Below, piece by piece: positions 26,745-38,400 of a stretch of DNA of 64,000 nt. Origin of the DNA: Effrenium voratum (lineage: Eukaryota; Sar; Dinophyceae; Suessiales; Symbiodiniaceae); contig CAUJNA010000591.1 of assembly GCA_963377175.1 (NCBI GenBank), positions 1,228,423 to 1,292,422 on the forward strand. The letters are read 5' to 3'. The position numbers were made by a program, and so were the translations under genes. Positions within the stretch are counted from its first letter, which is position 1, and every line of letters begins with the position of its first letter. A model generated the notes under the pieces. It did not search any database. It was not told where the DNA came from and saw only the letters and a list, made by a program, of their open reading frames with translations.

Positions 26745-27530
26745 GTCTAAGGACAGCCGTGCACCAAAAGTGTAAGCCAGACCAACCTTTCAAGTTCCAG
26801 CCTGCTAAGCGATTGGTTGGGGGGGTCGATTGCACCGCCGCTTTGAAAGCGAATACTCTGCAGGTGTACTTTGTTGAACGTGTATGTGCTCTTGCTCCAT
26901 CTTTTCCTCATCAATTCGCTTGGTACGTTGAAGAGCTTGCCTCCGATCTCCCGGTCGCGGGCGCATCGTTGCAGCGCCTTTTCCGGGGCTCCGTTTGACA
27001 AAAATTCGGGGCCGAAACATGGAGCGGTTTAGGCTCCGACAAAAACAGGTCAAGAAGTCAACAGCTGAAAGCTCATGGACCGCAGTAAGACAAGATGAAG
27101 CCGGGGAAGAAGCAGGTGTGTCCGACACAATGTTTCGGTCCAAGTCCACGCTTGGTTCTTCCAGCACATGTGACTTGGTGCTCGGCAACAGGGCAAAAAA
27201 ACGGCTCGTCTGTTTCAATGTCGCGAAAAGCAGTTTGTAGGCAAAGCAGCCTCTGGCGCTTTCGGGGTTCAGCATTCAATATCTTCTTATCCAGCCCATG
27301 GAAGGCAAGTTTCTTCACCGAGGCAGCGGCAATTCTTGCAGTCGAACTTAAGACTTTGAGCCCACGTGACAATTTGACCCACGGAAGGCGATCTTCTTCG
27401 GTGCGGGATGCCGGGGATGCGGGGACGAGGCGGTCATCATTTCAGTTTGCGGAGCTGAAAGTGTTCGAGGCCATCCGGATTCAGAAAGGCGCGACCTCAA
27501 AACATGTTTTTTCGAGAATCTATATATGAC
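26745..27530. other. Unassigned stretch with long, coding-like frames
   Basis: The minus strand has a 156-codon frame (26805-27275) and an overlapping 84-codon frame (26747-27001); the plus strand has 144 codons (27095-27529). Amino-acid use is balanced and no simple repeat explains the openness. I recognise no domain. It could hold exons of the MDN1 N-terminal region, another gene, or a decayed transposon. Confidence 0.35.
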
Positions 27531-27883
27531 GCTTCTGCGCGGTCTCGTTGAAGCCTGCGTTTCACGCAAAAGAATGCTGCAATATGTCTTACAAAGGTGC
27601 TGACTGGTCCTTGATTGCCTTCCATAGCATGCAGCAGCATGCATTTATTTGCCCGGGTGTGCCAATGATCGAGCAGCAGATGTTTTTTTTTTGAGAAAAT
27701 GTGTCCCCTAACTTTTCTGGGATGGAGTGGGCAGCCTTTGCCTTACCTGTGAAAGAGGAGCTCTGCACCGTGATTCCCGAGTCCAATATTTTAATTGTCA
27801 AGCAAAGCATAAACAACACCCATTGATTTGTGTTGTTTCTTTTCAATAAAACCCAAGTAAAGGTTGGTGAAGGTTCGCAGGGC

Positions 27884-27920
27884 CTGTGACTGCATCTCGT
27901 CCAGGACCAGCGCCCTCAGG
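27884..27920 (-). CDS. Candidate exon, gene unknown
   Basis: Reads LRALVLDEMQSQ after one base, with strong G/C third-position bias, acceptor CTCAAG|CCTG and donor TCACAG|GCCCTG (GC type). The frame continues openly on both sides, and upstream codes C-x2-C…C-x2-C (27950-28000), but that part lacks the codon bias. It could belong to the N-terminal part of MDN1 or a different gene. Confidence 0.4.
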
Positions 27921-29087
27921 CTTGAGTGACACGAAAAGCACGTCCGCTTTTTCATTCGGGTACCGCAGTCACGGCATTCCTTGCTAGGTGCATCCGTGTT
28001 TCCAACATCTTTGCTACGGCAGCGCCAAATATCTCGCACGTATGTTCTCGCACGACTTGGGTGAGTCGATTTTTTTTCGAGGGTAACTCTTGTGCAGTGG
28101 TTTTAAAGGGACGCCAAGAGCGGAACCCGAAGCCGTGCTTAGGGGGGTCTAACCTCTCTTGAGACACACCCATGTGGCCTTTTGGGTAGCAAAAAAAGCC
28201 AGCCAGCAAAACCGATACGCCAAGGGCGGTGCCTGTCAGGAAGGAAGCCTGGCGAGCTGAGCGGAGCACTGCCATTAAATGGTGGGAGCAGTAAAAAAAA
28301 GAGGAGCAGTCTGCTTGAATTTTAAATGCCCCTTAGACAGGCTTAAATCCCCTTAAACAAGCTTAAACTAGATTCCCAAAACCTCCCCAATTTAACTTCC
28401 TGGAGAATATCTTGGAGAGCTTTTCTCTGACATTTGGGCTTGTCTTTTCGCTGGGTTACATAACCTTTGCAGCGTGCTTTGACGTTCTATTTTTTTTAAC
28501 AAGGAAACCGGCCAGTTGAGCGGCTCCAACAAAAGTTGGAGACAAGCCCGTGTGTGAAACTTTCCTTTTGGACAGTTTTGGGTCTGACATTGCGGCTGCG
28601 TCGGACATTTGCGGACCGTTTGCCGAGCTTATGTGGATAGGCTTGCCGAGTGGCCTGGCCGGGTCGTGATTGAGGGTACCCCTTTTTTTGGTGGCTTTAA
28701 AACGAAAGTCAAATGGAGCTGGCAAGCGCCACATTCCACGCCTCGCGCAGCAAAGCCGCCATGCCTCGCGGGCAAGGACTCATTTGGCATGCCCCAAACT
28801 CACAATCGGCCCTGCTTTGGTTGCACGGATTTGGGGTCTTCAAATGGGCATGGTTCAAAATGACAGCCGGTTTCCCTTTACATCAACCCCAACTCGGCAA
28901 AAGCTCCTCTTCATTTGGCACGTGTGGCGAACCACTTCACCCAACGAAGTGGCAGCCCGGGATGGGTAAGTGTTCTGTGTAGAATTAGCAATAAACTGCA
29001 TGTGCAGTATGTGTGTGTGGTTGTTTAGCAGTGAGTTGATGAGTTGAGAAGAAATGTGCTGCCAATTGGGCGTGTTCTCAAACAGTT

Positions 29088-29221
29088 AATGTTGACCCCA
29101 GATTAATAAACCCTGGTTGATTCATAGGGGGTTGTCCCCTTTTAGTGGTTGGATTCAGACCACTTTTGGAGGGGTCTTCCCCCCTATGGGACGGGTTCTA
29201 CTTAGATCCGGGGTCAACATT
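29088..29221. mobile_element. MITE-like foldback element M3, copy
   Basis: Left end AATGTTGACCCCAGATTAAT, right end TAGATCCGGGGTCAACATT; terminal inverted repeat of about 16-20 bases. The interior CCACTTTTGGAGGGG is shared with the copy at 52759-52891. Confidence 0.8.
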
Positions 29222-30230
29222 ATGCCCCCTTTTGGGACCTCCCATGCCGTTGGGCCCAAACCTGAAGCGCTTCGGAAGCACGCTGGGCTCTCTCAAGGAG
29301 TTCCCTGAGGCCCGAGGCCCCCGCGACATAAAAAACGAAGCGGGTGGCCAGAAGCGAGCAGCGGTTTTCTTCTGCTTTAGGCTGGCTAGGTTGTCACTGT
29401 TGCTCGGCGGGTGGCTCGCATCTCCAAGTTCTTGCTTTTGAAATTTTTGTGTGTGTGTGTGTATGGCAGCTGTTCATCTTTCAAAGCAAAAAGAAATGTT
29501 GCACGTCACTGCACAATGAAGGAGACTTGAAAAAGGCTGCGAGTTTAACTACTCTCATGTGCTCTCGGCTCTCCAGGCATTTTCCACCTCTGGCGTCCTT
29601 TTCCTAACTTTCGCCTGGTCTACGCTGGAGCCGGGTGCAACGGAGCTCTCCCTTTTGGGGGTGTTTGGCAAGCGGCTTCAGTGAGTTGGAGTCCTCTTCC
29701 AATCCCAACTGACAGCGATCCCTCAAAAAAAATGCTCTAGCGGGATACTGGGTGGGGGTGTGGTGTAGAAGCATCGCAAATGCGGATTCCAACATAAAAT
29801 CTAACAACCCCTTCTTGCCGGGTGGGGAGAAAAACAAGTCAAACAATTCACACCTTCTTCGGTAGTTCACAAATTTACAGCATCTGGCGTTGGTTGCAGC
29901 AAAGACATACAACCAAAACCCAGGCGTTGCATTTTGCATCGGACCTTTCCAGTCTTTGCACGACTCCCAGCGAGAGCCCTCACGTGCTTCAGCTTCCGCC
30001 AAGGAGGTGCCAGCGCTACCTTGCACTGTCCAAGTTCAAGCCAGCGGCAGATCGAGACCCCAAAACGTCGCCTTACCCCCCAAAGCCTTTCAACATGGAA
30101 TCCCCCCAAGCAAAAGAGCTTGGAATCCCCAAAAAAAGAAAACTGCACCCCCCATTTACCCCCCAAACCTTTCAACATGGAACTTCCAAGAAAGGAAAAG
30201 CGTCCACACCCCGGAGGAGCTGGCCAATGC

Positions 30231-30298
30231 CGGGCAGGCCGCTTCTTCACGTAGGTGTGCCACACTTCGCTCTTCTCGCCTCGCCAAACGCTCGCCAG
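30231..30298 (-). CDS. Candidate exon, gene unknown
   Basis: Reads LASVWRGEKSEVWHTYVKK then RPA, nearly every codon ending in G or C. The acceptor is CGTGAG|CTG, the donor is CCCG|GCATTG (GC type), phase 0 in and 2 out. The W-x-x-x-x-S-x-x-W-x-x-Y-x-x-K pattern is loosely HMG-box-like but too short to name. Confidence 0.5.
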
Positions 30299-30741
30299 CT
30301 CACGAGCCGATCGATTCAAAGCGTCAGGTAAGTGGTGGCGCCTGGTGAGATAACCCAAAGCCATGGTTAGAAGCCTCCGTGAAGGTCGAAAACAAGGCAT
30401 ACGAACCACTTACTACGTACCCCATCGGCCCTTTAAGTATGCAAGTCTGATTCTACCCGCTATCCAGAAGGGTGTGTCTCTTTTTACGGGACCCCCCCCC
30501 AAAAAAAAAAATGAAACAAATGGGTGGCTTCTCCTTGGGGTGCTTTATTTGTTTCCGTAAAACGCACAAAAGCAGACGCTGCCCCTCCAAAAAAAGGCTC
30601 CACGCCCAAACGCTGGTTTTTTCTTTTTCTGCACCGGTTCCCACCCACCCACCCACCGGCTCACCGGTTCACCGCGCTTAGGAGCTGACAAGACGGCTCG
30701 TCCAGGCCGAAGAGCACAAAACAAAGGCCCTTTCCTCAGAT

Positions 30742-30945
30742 TTCTGTGGCTCTCCCAAAAGCCGTGATCCAAAATCAAAATGGCACCAGAAGGGAAATGG
30801 AACCAAAGACGATAAAACCTGCGGTTGGCAAAAGAAGACGGAATCCCCAAAATCAAAATGGCACCAGAAGGTAAATGGAACCAAAGACCATAAAACCTGC
30901 GGTTTTTCCCTAGCTCCGGAAAATGTTGAGCCACAGCCAAATCGA
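30742..30945. mobile_element. MITE-like element M1, duplicated interior
   Basis: Two tandem interiors (AAAATGGCACCAGAAGG, AAATGGAACCAAAGAC, TAAAACCTGCGGTT) between ends related to GTGGCTC and GAGCCACAGCC. Confidence 0.6.
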
Positions 30946-31189
30946 TGTCCTGCCACTAACTTTGAGTTGTTTGATTTTGTCAGGCGCTTCAGCGGAAAAG
31001 AAACATTCCGGGTAGAGACATTCAGCCTGGAGAAGAAGAAAAACAACTTGAGTCCATCTTATCTCGTGTCAACCCAAGATTGGCTCCCTCACAAACCGCT
31101 ACCCTCAGAGGACAACGGGGTGTATACACTGTGCGCATTGCTGCTAGTGCTTGTATCTCCCATTCAAGGCTTGGCGGTAGTTGGTTGAA

Positions 31190-31310
31190 GTCATGCATAG
31201 GTAGGGAATGTGGGTATGAGCCCAGGGGTCCCTTAAAGGAAACCACGAGTTGGATGGTTGATAAGGGTAATTCCATTTCTCATTCCCTGCCAATCGCACC
31301 AGCAAGCCAA
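31190..31310. mobile_element. MITE-like element M4, copy
   Basis: Right end CATTCCCTGCCAATCGCACCAG; left inner GGTAGGGAATG present, left terminus lost. Terminal sequences match 33121-33250. Confidence 0.6.
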
Positions 31311-31860
31311 CTTAGAGTGGCAAAAGACTACATGCACGCCAGGCTTCCTTTGCTCTTCTCTTTGAAGAGGATGGCCTCACAGTCCTCGACAGACGGCAAA
31401 CCGGCAGACGGCACGTGTTCCATCGGGAGACGCTTGAGCTTGAAGACCAGCCAGGGAGCAAATGCTATGGTCGTCCCTCAGCCCAGCGGGGCCGCTGAAA
31501 AAAAAAAAGGGGGCCTATGGTTGGACTTTGGATCAGAGTTGCTTGCACCAGAAGGTATGGTACATCAGCCCATGTTCGTGTCACATATGTCCCTTTTGGG
31601 TGAATCTTATCTGTTGGTGCACGTGTTAGGACAGTTTATGTCCAGCCAGTGTTTGAGTAGTTATCCATTGCAAAATACATAGCCAGAGTTGGCCTGCAAT
31701 GTCTACGCCTGTTTCAGTCTCTCAATTGAAAAAGTATGGGGCCAAGCCCCTGCAAAAACAGAATCTTGCTGAACAACCCCCCCTCCTTGCTGCCCAACCT
31801 GGTTTTATCTCTCAAGAAACTGTGCGATTCGGAGGAATCACAAAAAGAGAAGCCACGTGG

Positions 31861-31935
31861 GTAGGTTTTAGTCCATGTTTCCATTTGCCAGGGTTCCATT
31901 TTGGGTACCTATTTTTGACCCACAGCCACATCTGG
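31861..31935. mobile_element. MITE-like element M1, reverse half copy
   Basis: Reads GGTTTTAGTCCATGTTTCCA and TTGGGTACCTATTTTTGACC, matching 60579-60682 in its right half. Confidence 0.6.
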
Positions 31936-32223
31936 TGGGGCTTCGTCAAATCCAAAGTGACATGGCACAAGCCCCATGAGAAATCGACTGTCCTTCGGTT
32001 CCACTTCTCGCTTCTCTTCCAGACCTCGGGTCAATGCGAGTGTCGTGCGGATTTTTTTGTTTTGAAAGACACACCCTCCCTTCCACTCACATGGCATCTC
32101 TGGGAGGGTACCTGGAAGATTGGTCTCTTCCAGGAGTCCATGTCTGGTGCTATATTAGTTGGAGGGGGGGTAAAGCCCTGGTCACCGCACATGGAGGAGA
32201 AAGAAAAAGAAGAGAGCGGATGC

Positions 32224-32312
32224 GCTGCACTGCACTCCAAGAGGCACTTGGTCTTGCAGTCCGTCAAGGAGATCACGCCTCGTTTCACGCGAAAGCCGCG
32301 CAAAAAGCGCGC
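32224..32312 (-). CDS. Candidate exon, gene unknown
   Basis: Reads ARFLRGFRVKRGVISLTDC then KTKCLLEC, with strong G/C third-position bias. The acceptor is AGTCGAG|GCG, phase 0. The donor is unresolved (several GC options near GAGTGCAGTGCAGC). No family recognised; it may belong to the same gene as the exons at 30.3 and 33.4 kb. Confidence 0.45.
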
Positions 32313-32626
32313 CTCGACTCGTCAAGTTCTGGGGTCGCAAAAAGGGCATGCGGGAAATAAAGAGGCGAGACTCCCAGGCAAATGGATCATTGCTCTTTTC
32401 TCTCATGCTCGGCCATTGAGTCAAAGATCCAGAGACTGGAGGTCTCAGTTCCAGGCGAGAGCAATTCTCGCGACAGAAAGTCTCTAGGAAAAAGCCGCTT
32501 TGTCCATGCCGCAGTGCAGTTGACACGCGGCCAGTTTCCGTTTTGGTCTATTTTCAAACACCACCCATCAATGAGTCACATGGTGATGGGGAACGTGCTT
32601 TGAGTAGCCCCTCCAATCGTTCCCCA

Positions 32627-32664
32627 AAAAGAAAAGAAAAGAAAAGAAAAGAAAAGAAAAGAAG
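32627..32664. repeat. GAAAA pentanucleotide repeat
   Basis: About seven AAAAG units. Confidence 0.9.
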
Positions 32665-33120
32665 CACACGTGAAAATATGGTTCTTGTTGGCTGTCCATT
32701 GGCTGTCTTTCTTCAAAAGCGGCCCAACACCCCGGTGTCTGTGTCGGCTGGTCGACATGGTCAACCCTCGGTTGCCCCTCCACGTTGCACCTATGAACCT
32801 TTTGGGAAGGACAATGTCCCCTCGAAGCAGAATTTGATGTTCGCCCCACATTCATCAACCTGGATCATTCAAGGTCCTGTTGTTTGTCCGCACAAGTGCT
32901 CCGGATCCCTCCAAATGCGTTGCACACACCCCTTCACCATCCATGGGGGCCAATATTACCATTGGGTGTGAAGTTGGTGGACATGATTTACATGGAATGC
33001 TCATGTCCCCCAGCCATTTTCGGCTCATGTCAGCTCAAAGGTTTCGACGGGACGCACGCAAGGTTTCTCCTGTGTCTTGGCGATCGGGTTCCCCGTTTCT
33101 TTGGAAGCACTCACCCGTTC

Positions 33121-33250
33121 AACTTGCTGGTGCGATTGGCAGGGAATGAGAAATGGAATGACCCTTCATAAACCATCCAACTGGTACTTTCCTGTAGGGG
33201 CACCAAAGCCTGGGCTCATTCCCACCTTCCCTACCCATCGCACCAGCAAG
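33121..33250. mobile_element. MITE-like foldback element M4, best copy
   Basis: Left AACTTGCTGGTGCGATTGGC, right CCCATCGCACCAGCAAGT: a terminal inverted repeat of about 17 bases with a further inner match (AGGGAATGAG / CTCATTCCC). The interior holds CCATCCAACTGG and CACCAAAGCCTGGG. Confidence 0.8.
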
Positions 33251-33263
33251 TCAACCATCTTGA

Positions 33264-33335
33264 AATGGGTATGGGTCAAAATTAGACCACCAGAAAAACC
33301 CGCAGGTTTTGGTCCCTAGTTTTGACCAGCCAAAA
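33264..33335. mobile_element. MITE-like element M1, short copy next to M4
   Basis: GGGTATGGGTCAAAATTAGA on the left and GGTCCCTAGTTTTGACCAGCC on the right, with CCGCAGGTTTTGG inside. About 70 bases, an internally deleted copy. Confidence 0.6.
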
Positions 33336-33376
33336 ATCATCCCCCAGCGATCGGATCATCGGATCGGACGGACCGC

Positions 33377-33473
33377 CTCGCCCGGACCGCGCTTGGCTGA
33401 AGCACTTGGTCTGCGTCTTCTCCGTCCAGGAGGACAAAGCCCTTGCCATGATCTGCTTGGCGAAGGGCGACGC
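33377..33473 (-). CDS. Candidate exon (97 bases), gene unknown
   Basis: Reads ASPFAKQIMARALSSW then TEKTQTKCFSQARSGR, with very strong G/C third-position bias, well above the competing frames. The acceptor is GGCGAG|GCG, the donor is GGGCGAG|GCGGTC (GC type), phase 0 in and 1 out. No family recognised. Same strand as MDN1 and upstream of it. Confidence 0.6.
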
Positions 33474-33524
33474 CTCGCCGCGAAAAGCGAGGAACGGAGG
33501 CAGGGAATGGGAGGAGACTCATGA

Positions 33525-33815
33525 AGCCAACCTTTTCCAGGGGGTACCTTCCATTTTCATTCCTTTCCGGGGATCCGGATCTTTCTAGAAAACCTCCGGA
33601 AACCCAGGTTGAAAACGGCTGCTTTTTTGAAAAGCACGGTGGTGCAAAAAAAAGGGAACCGGAGGCAGGGAATCCCCCCTACCTCAAAAGGGAGGGGGTG
33701 GGGGGTCCCCCGATTCCATTGATCCAGTCTTCCCCAAAGGGAAAAGTGGGTCACCCCCCTCCCCCAGGTCCATTTTCAACGCGGGGATGGAGGGGGAGAC
33801 TCATGAAGCCATCAT
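33525..33815. repeat. Imperfect direct repeat around GGAGACTCATGAAGCC
   Basis: GGAGACTCATGAAGCCA occurs at about 33513 and 33796, with G/C-rich CCCCC-laden sequence between. Possibly short direct repeats flanking an insertion of about 270 bases. Confidence 0.5.
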
Positions 33816-34894
33816 TTGTCTGACGTCTAAGGGATACTCTGAGGGATACTCTTGGGGGAGATGGCCACGCCAAACAATTCCAGACCATGCCCAATGCCCA
33901 CACTGGGTCCTAGGGTTTAGTGTGTTGAGTCGACGGAGACTTAACGCCAAACTGGGACAGAACCGAACGACCCAGGCCGAAACGGCGGCACGCCGACCTC
34001 CCCCCAAGTCAGAGCCCCCCTTGTTGCAAGACCATTTTGGGAGCTGGTTAGACCAAAAAGTCCGCGTGGTCCGGGGTCGAACCGCGAAACATGGTCAACA
34101 AAACCTAACGCCCAAACGCAACGGGCTCCGCAAGCTAAAGGAAATCACATGGCCGACTGACGAATCTGTGCAAAAGTCGTGAGTCAAGGGGTGCTCTGCA
34201 ATGGGGAAAACCCAGAACAGGTCCGCCGAAAAGGAGTTCCTTCCAAAAATTTGGTGTTCCGGCTCTCTCCATGTTCAGAGTAAAGCTGGGCACTCTGAAA
34301 CACTTGCAGCCTCAGGTTTGAAACTTCTCATGGACGGCGAAGGAATATGTCTGGCACGAGCCCAAAACCAACTTTCGTCGCCACGCGGAAAGGTTGATGG
34401 ACCAAAATATGGTGTTGGCGCCTTTCAGTCTCCGTTTGTGACCTGTTCTTCGGTTTGGCATGCCTCCCTTGGAGGAAATCCTACATGTTTGGCGGGGATT
34501 CCGCCACACTTGCGGTCCCCATCAGGCAGTCCAAAACGGGCAGCTCTGGTCCCACAACCGACCGCCTTGGGCTTCCTTTTTGTGTCATGTTTCAAAAACA
34601 CACGCCCCGGCACACGCACACGCACACCACGCAAACTGCGGTTCACGAAAGGAGTGGAAAGGCCCACACTTCCAAACCAAGGGGGCCCACTCAAAAGCCA
34701 AGACCCTTTTTGCCCTACTGAGAACCAACCCCACCCAAAGAGACAAATCTTGATCAGGAACCCAGATTTATGGCTAAACCTGCGGGTCCAAACTCCCCGG
34801 CTTTTTGACCACCCGCCCTACCTGCAAAAAAAACGGCTTTTTGACCATGGCGATCGAGGTCCTCCTATAGACTCTCTGCCCCACTGAAGTCGGC

Positions 34895-34923
34895 CTCGTT
34901 CTGCTCGCTCAGCAGCATGCCGT
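34895..34923 (-). CDS. Candidate short exon, gene unknown
   Basis: Reads GMLLSEQNE after a partial codon, every codon ending in G or C. The acceptor is CGCTGAAG|ACGG, the donor is AACGAG|GCCGAC (GC type). Confidence 0.4.
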
Positions 34924-34979
34924 CTTCAGCGGTGCCCGGCCTTTGCGGGAGGAGAGCCCTCGAGTGAAGGAGGAGCCAC

Positions 34980-35101
34980 CCATGTGGCTGTGGTCGTCAA
35001 AAATAGGTGAAAATGAAACCCTGTTAAATGGAAACATGGACTAAAACCTGCGGTCCAATTCCTGGTTGCTTCATTTTGACCCATACCCATGTGATGATGA
35101 G
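34980..35101. mobile_element. MITE-like element M1, full copy
   Basis: Ends CCATGTGGCTGTGG…TCAAAA and TTTTGACCCATACCCATGTG. The interior GAAACCCTGTTAAATGGAAA and CTAAAACCTGCGGTCCAATT is almost the same as at 18597-18711. Confidence 0.8.
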
Positions 35102-35474
35102 GTGCAGTGTAAACAAAAGCTAGACAGCATCTAATGCTCGGAATAATTATGATCGGACATGTAGTCATAGTCATTGACTAGGACGTCAGCTTACTGCCCT
35201 CTTCAGAAACGTCATGCGAAGAGAAAAACAGCAAAGTGCAAAATGGATCAAAGGAACGGAATAAAAGCGAGAGCACCGAAAGAACAAGCTGCAAGAAGAC
35301 TGAGGGAGAAGAGCAATGAGAGCGGCAAGGGAAGCAAAGACAGAGAAAGTCATATCTGCGCCGCAGCGCCGGGGGCCGGGGGGGGGGGGTAAGAGGGTAG
35401 AGTATGTATAATGTGTCGCGGGACCCTTTCCTGCATATATAGCGCAATTTCAGGCCCAATGCTGCTCAAATAAA

Positions 35475-38400
35475 TCTTTTAAATATTTTAAATATTTTAA
35501 ATCCCCGGGTCCTGATTTCTGGAGCTGGGGCCGATTTAAAATTTTAAATATTTTAAATATTTTAAATATTTTAAATCCCCGGGTCCCTGATTTAAAATAT
35601 TTAAAATAGTTAAGCTGATTTGGGGCCTAAATATTTTAAATATTTTAAATATTTTAAATCCCCGGGTCCTGATTTCTGGAGCTGGGGCCGATTTAAAACT
35701 TTAAATAATTTAAATATTTTAAACATTTTAAATATTTTAAATCCCCGGGCCCCCGATTTAAAATATTTAAAATATTTAAGCTGATGTGGGGCCTAACTAT
35801 TTTAAATATTTTAAATATTTTAAATCCCCTGGCCCCGATTTAAAATATTTAAAATATTTAAAATATTTAAATTATTTAAAATTTTAAATCGGGCTCAGAT
35901 CCTGGGTTCCCGGGATTTGAACTATTTAAAATATTTAAGCTGATTTGGGGCCTAAATATTCTAAATATTTTAAATATTTTAAATCCCCGGGCCCCGATTT
36001 AAAATATTTAAAATATTTAAGCTGAGTTGGGGCCTAAATATTTTAAATATTTTAAATATTTTAAATCCCCGGGTCCTGATTTCTGGAGCTGGGGCCGATG
36101 TAAAATTTTAAATAATTTAAATATTTTAAATATTTTAAATATGTTAAATCCCCGGGCCCCCGATTTAAAATATTTAAAATATTTAAACTGATTTGGGGCC
36201 TAAATATTTTAAATATTTTAAATATTTTAAATCCCCGCGCCCCGATTTAAAATATGTAAAATATTTAAGCTGATTTGGGGCCTAAATATTTTAAATAGTT
36301 TAAATATTTTAAATCCCCGGGCCCCGATTTAAAATATTTAAAATATTTAAGCTGATTTGGGGCCTAACTATTTTAAATATTTTAAATCCCCTGGCCCCGA
36401 TTTAAAATATTTAAAATATTTAAAACAATTAAAATATTTAAAATTCTAAATCGGGCTCAGATCCTGGGTTCCCGGGAATTGAAATATTTAAAATATTTAA
36501 GCTGATTTGGGGCCTAAATATTCTAAATATTTTAAATATGTTAAATCCCCGGGCCCCGATTTAAAATATTTAAAATATTTAAGCTGATTTGGGGCCTAAA
36601 TATTTTTAATATTTTAAATATTTTAAATCCCCGGGTCCTGATTTCTGGAGCTGGGGCTGATTTAAAATTTTAAATAATTTAAATATGTTAAATATTTTAA
36701 ATATGTTAAATCCCCGGGCCCCCGATTTACAATATTTAAAATATTTAAACTGATTTGGGGCCTAAATATTTTAAATATTTTAAATCCCCGGGCCCCGATT
36801 TAAAATATTTAAAATATTTAAGCTGATTTGGGGCCTAAACATTTTAAATATTTTAAATCCCCTGGCCCCGACTGAAAATATTTAAAATATGTAAAATATG
36901 TTGAATATTTCAATTATTTAAAATTTAAATCGGGCTCAGATCCTGGGTTCCCGGGATTTAAAATATTTAAAATATTTAAGCTGATTTGGGGCCTAAATAT
37001 TTTAAATATTTTAAATAGTTTAAATCCCCGGGCCCCGATTTAGAATATTTAAATTATTTAAGCTGATTTGGGGCCTAAATTATTTAAATATTCTAAATAT
37101 TTTAAATCCCCGGGTCCTGATTTCTGGAGCTGGGGCCGATTTAAATTTTTTAAATATTTTAAATACTTTAAATATTTTAAATCCCCGGGCCCCCGATTTA
37201 AAATATTTAAACTGATTTGGGGCCTAAATATTTAAGCTGGTTTGGGGCCTAAATATTTTAAATATTTTTACATCCCCTGGCCCCGATTTAAACTATTTAA
37301 AATATTTAAAATAATTAAAATATTTAAAATATTTAAAATTTTAAATCGGGCTCAGATCCTGGGTTCCCGGGATTTGAAATATTTAAAATATTTAAGCTGA
37401 TTTGGGGCCTAAATATTCTAAATATTTTAAATATTTTAAATCCCCGGGCCCCGATTTAAAATATTTAAAATATTTAAGCTGATTTGGGGCCTAAATATTT
37501 TAAATATTTTAAATATTTTAAATCCCCGGACCTGATTTCTGGAGCTGGGGCCGATTTAAAATTTTAAATAATTTAAATATTTTAAATATTTTAAATATTT
37601 TAAATCCCCGGGCCCCGATTTAAAATATTTAAATTATTTAAACTGATTTGGGGCCTAAATATTTTAATTATTTTAAATATGTTAAATCCCCGGGCCCCGA
37701 TTTAAAATATATAAAATATTTAAATTATTTAAAATTTTAAATCGGGCTCAGATCCTGGGTTCCCGGGAATTGACATATTTAAAATATTTAAGCTGATTTG
37801 GGGCCTAAATATTTTAAATATTTTAAATATTTTAAATCCCCAGGCCCCGATTTAAAATATTTAAAATATTTAAGCTGATTCGGGGCCTAAATATTTTAAA
37901 TATTTTAAATATTTTAAATCCCCGGGCCCCGATTTAAAATATTTAAAATATTTAAAATAATTAAAATATTTAAAATTTTAAATCGGGCTCAGATCCTGGG
38001 TTCCCGGGAATTGAAATATTTAAAATATTTAAGCTGATTTGGGGCCTAAATATTCTAAATATTTTAAATATCTTAAATCCCCGGGGCCTAAATATTTTAA
38101 ATATTTTACATATTTTAAATCCCGGGTCCTGATTTCTGGAGCTGGGGCCGATTTAAAATTTTAAATAATTTAAATATGTTAAATATGTTTAATCCCCGGG
38201 CCCCGATGTAAATAATTTAAAATATTTAAGCTGATTTGGGGCCTAACTATTATAAATATTTTAAATATTTTAAATCCCCGGGCCCCGATTTAAAATATTT
38301 AAAATATTAAATCGGGCTCAGATCCTGGGTTCCCGGGATTTAAAAGATGCATAATATTTAAACTGATTTGGGGCCCACATACTTCAAATATTTTAAATAT

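Noticed and set aside
27791..28039. Zinc-finger protein (C-x2-C … C-x2-C)
   Set aside because: The cysteines lie in a part without G/C third-position bias, outside the likely exon 27884-27920; a chance frame is more likely.
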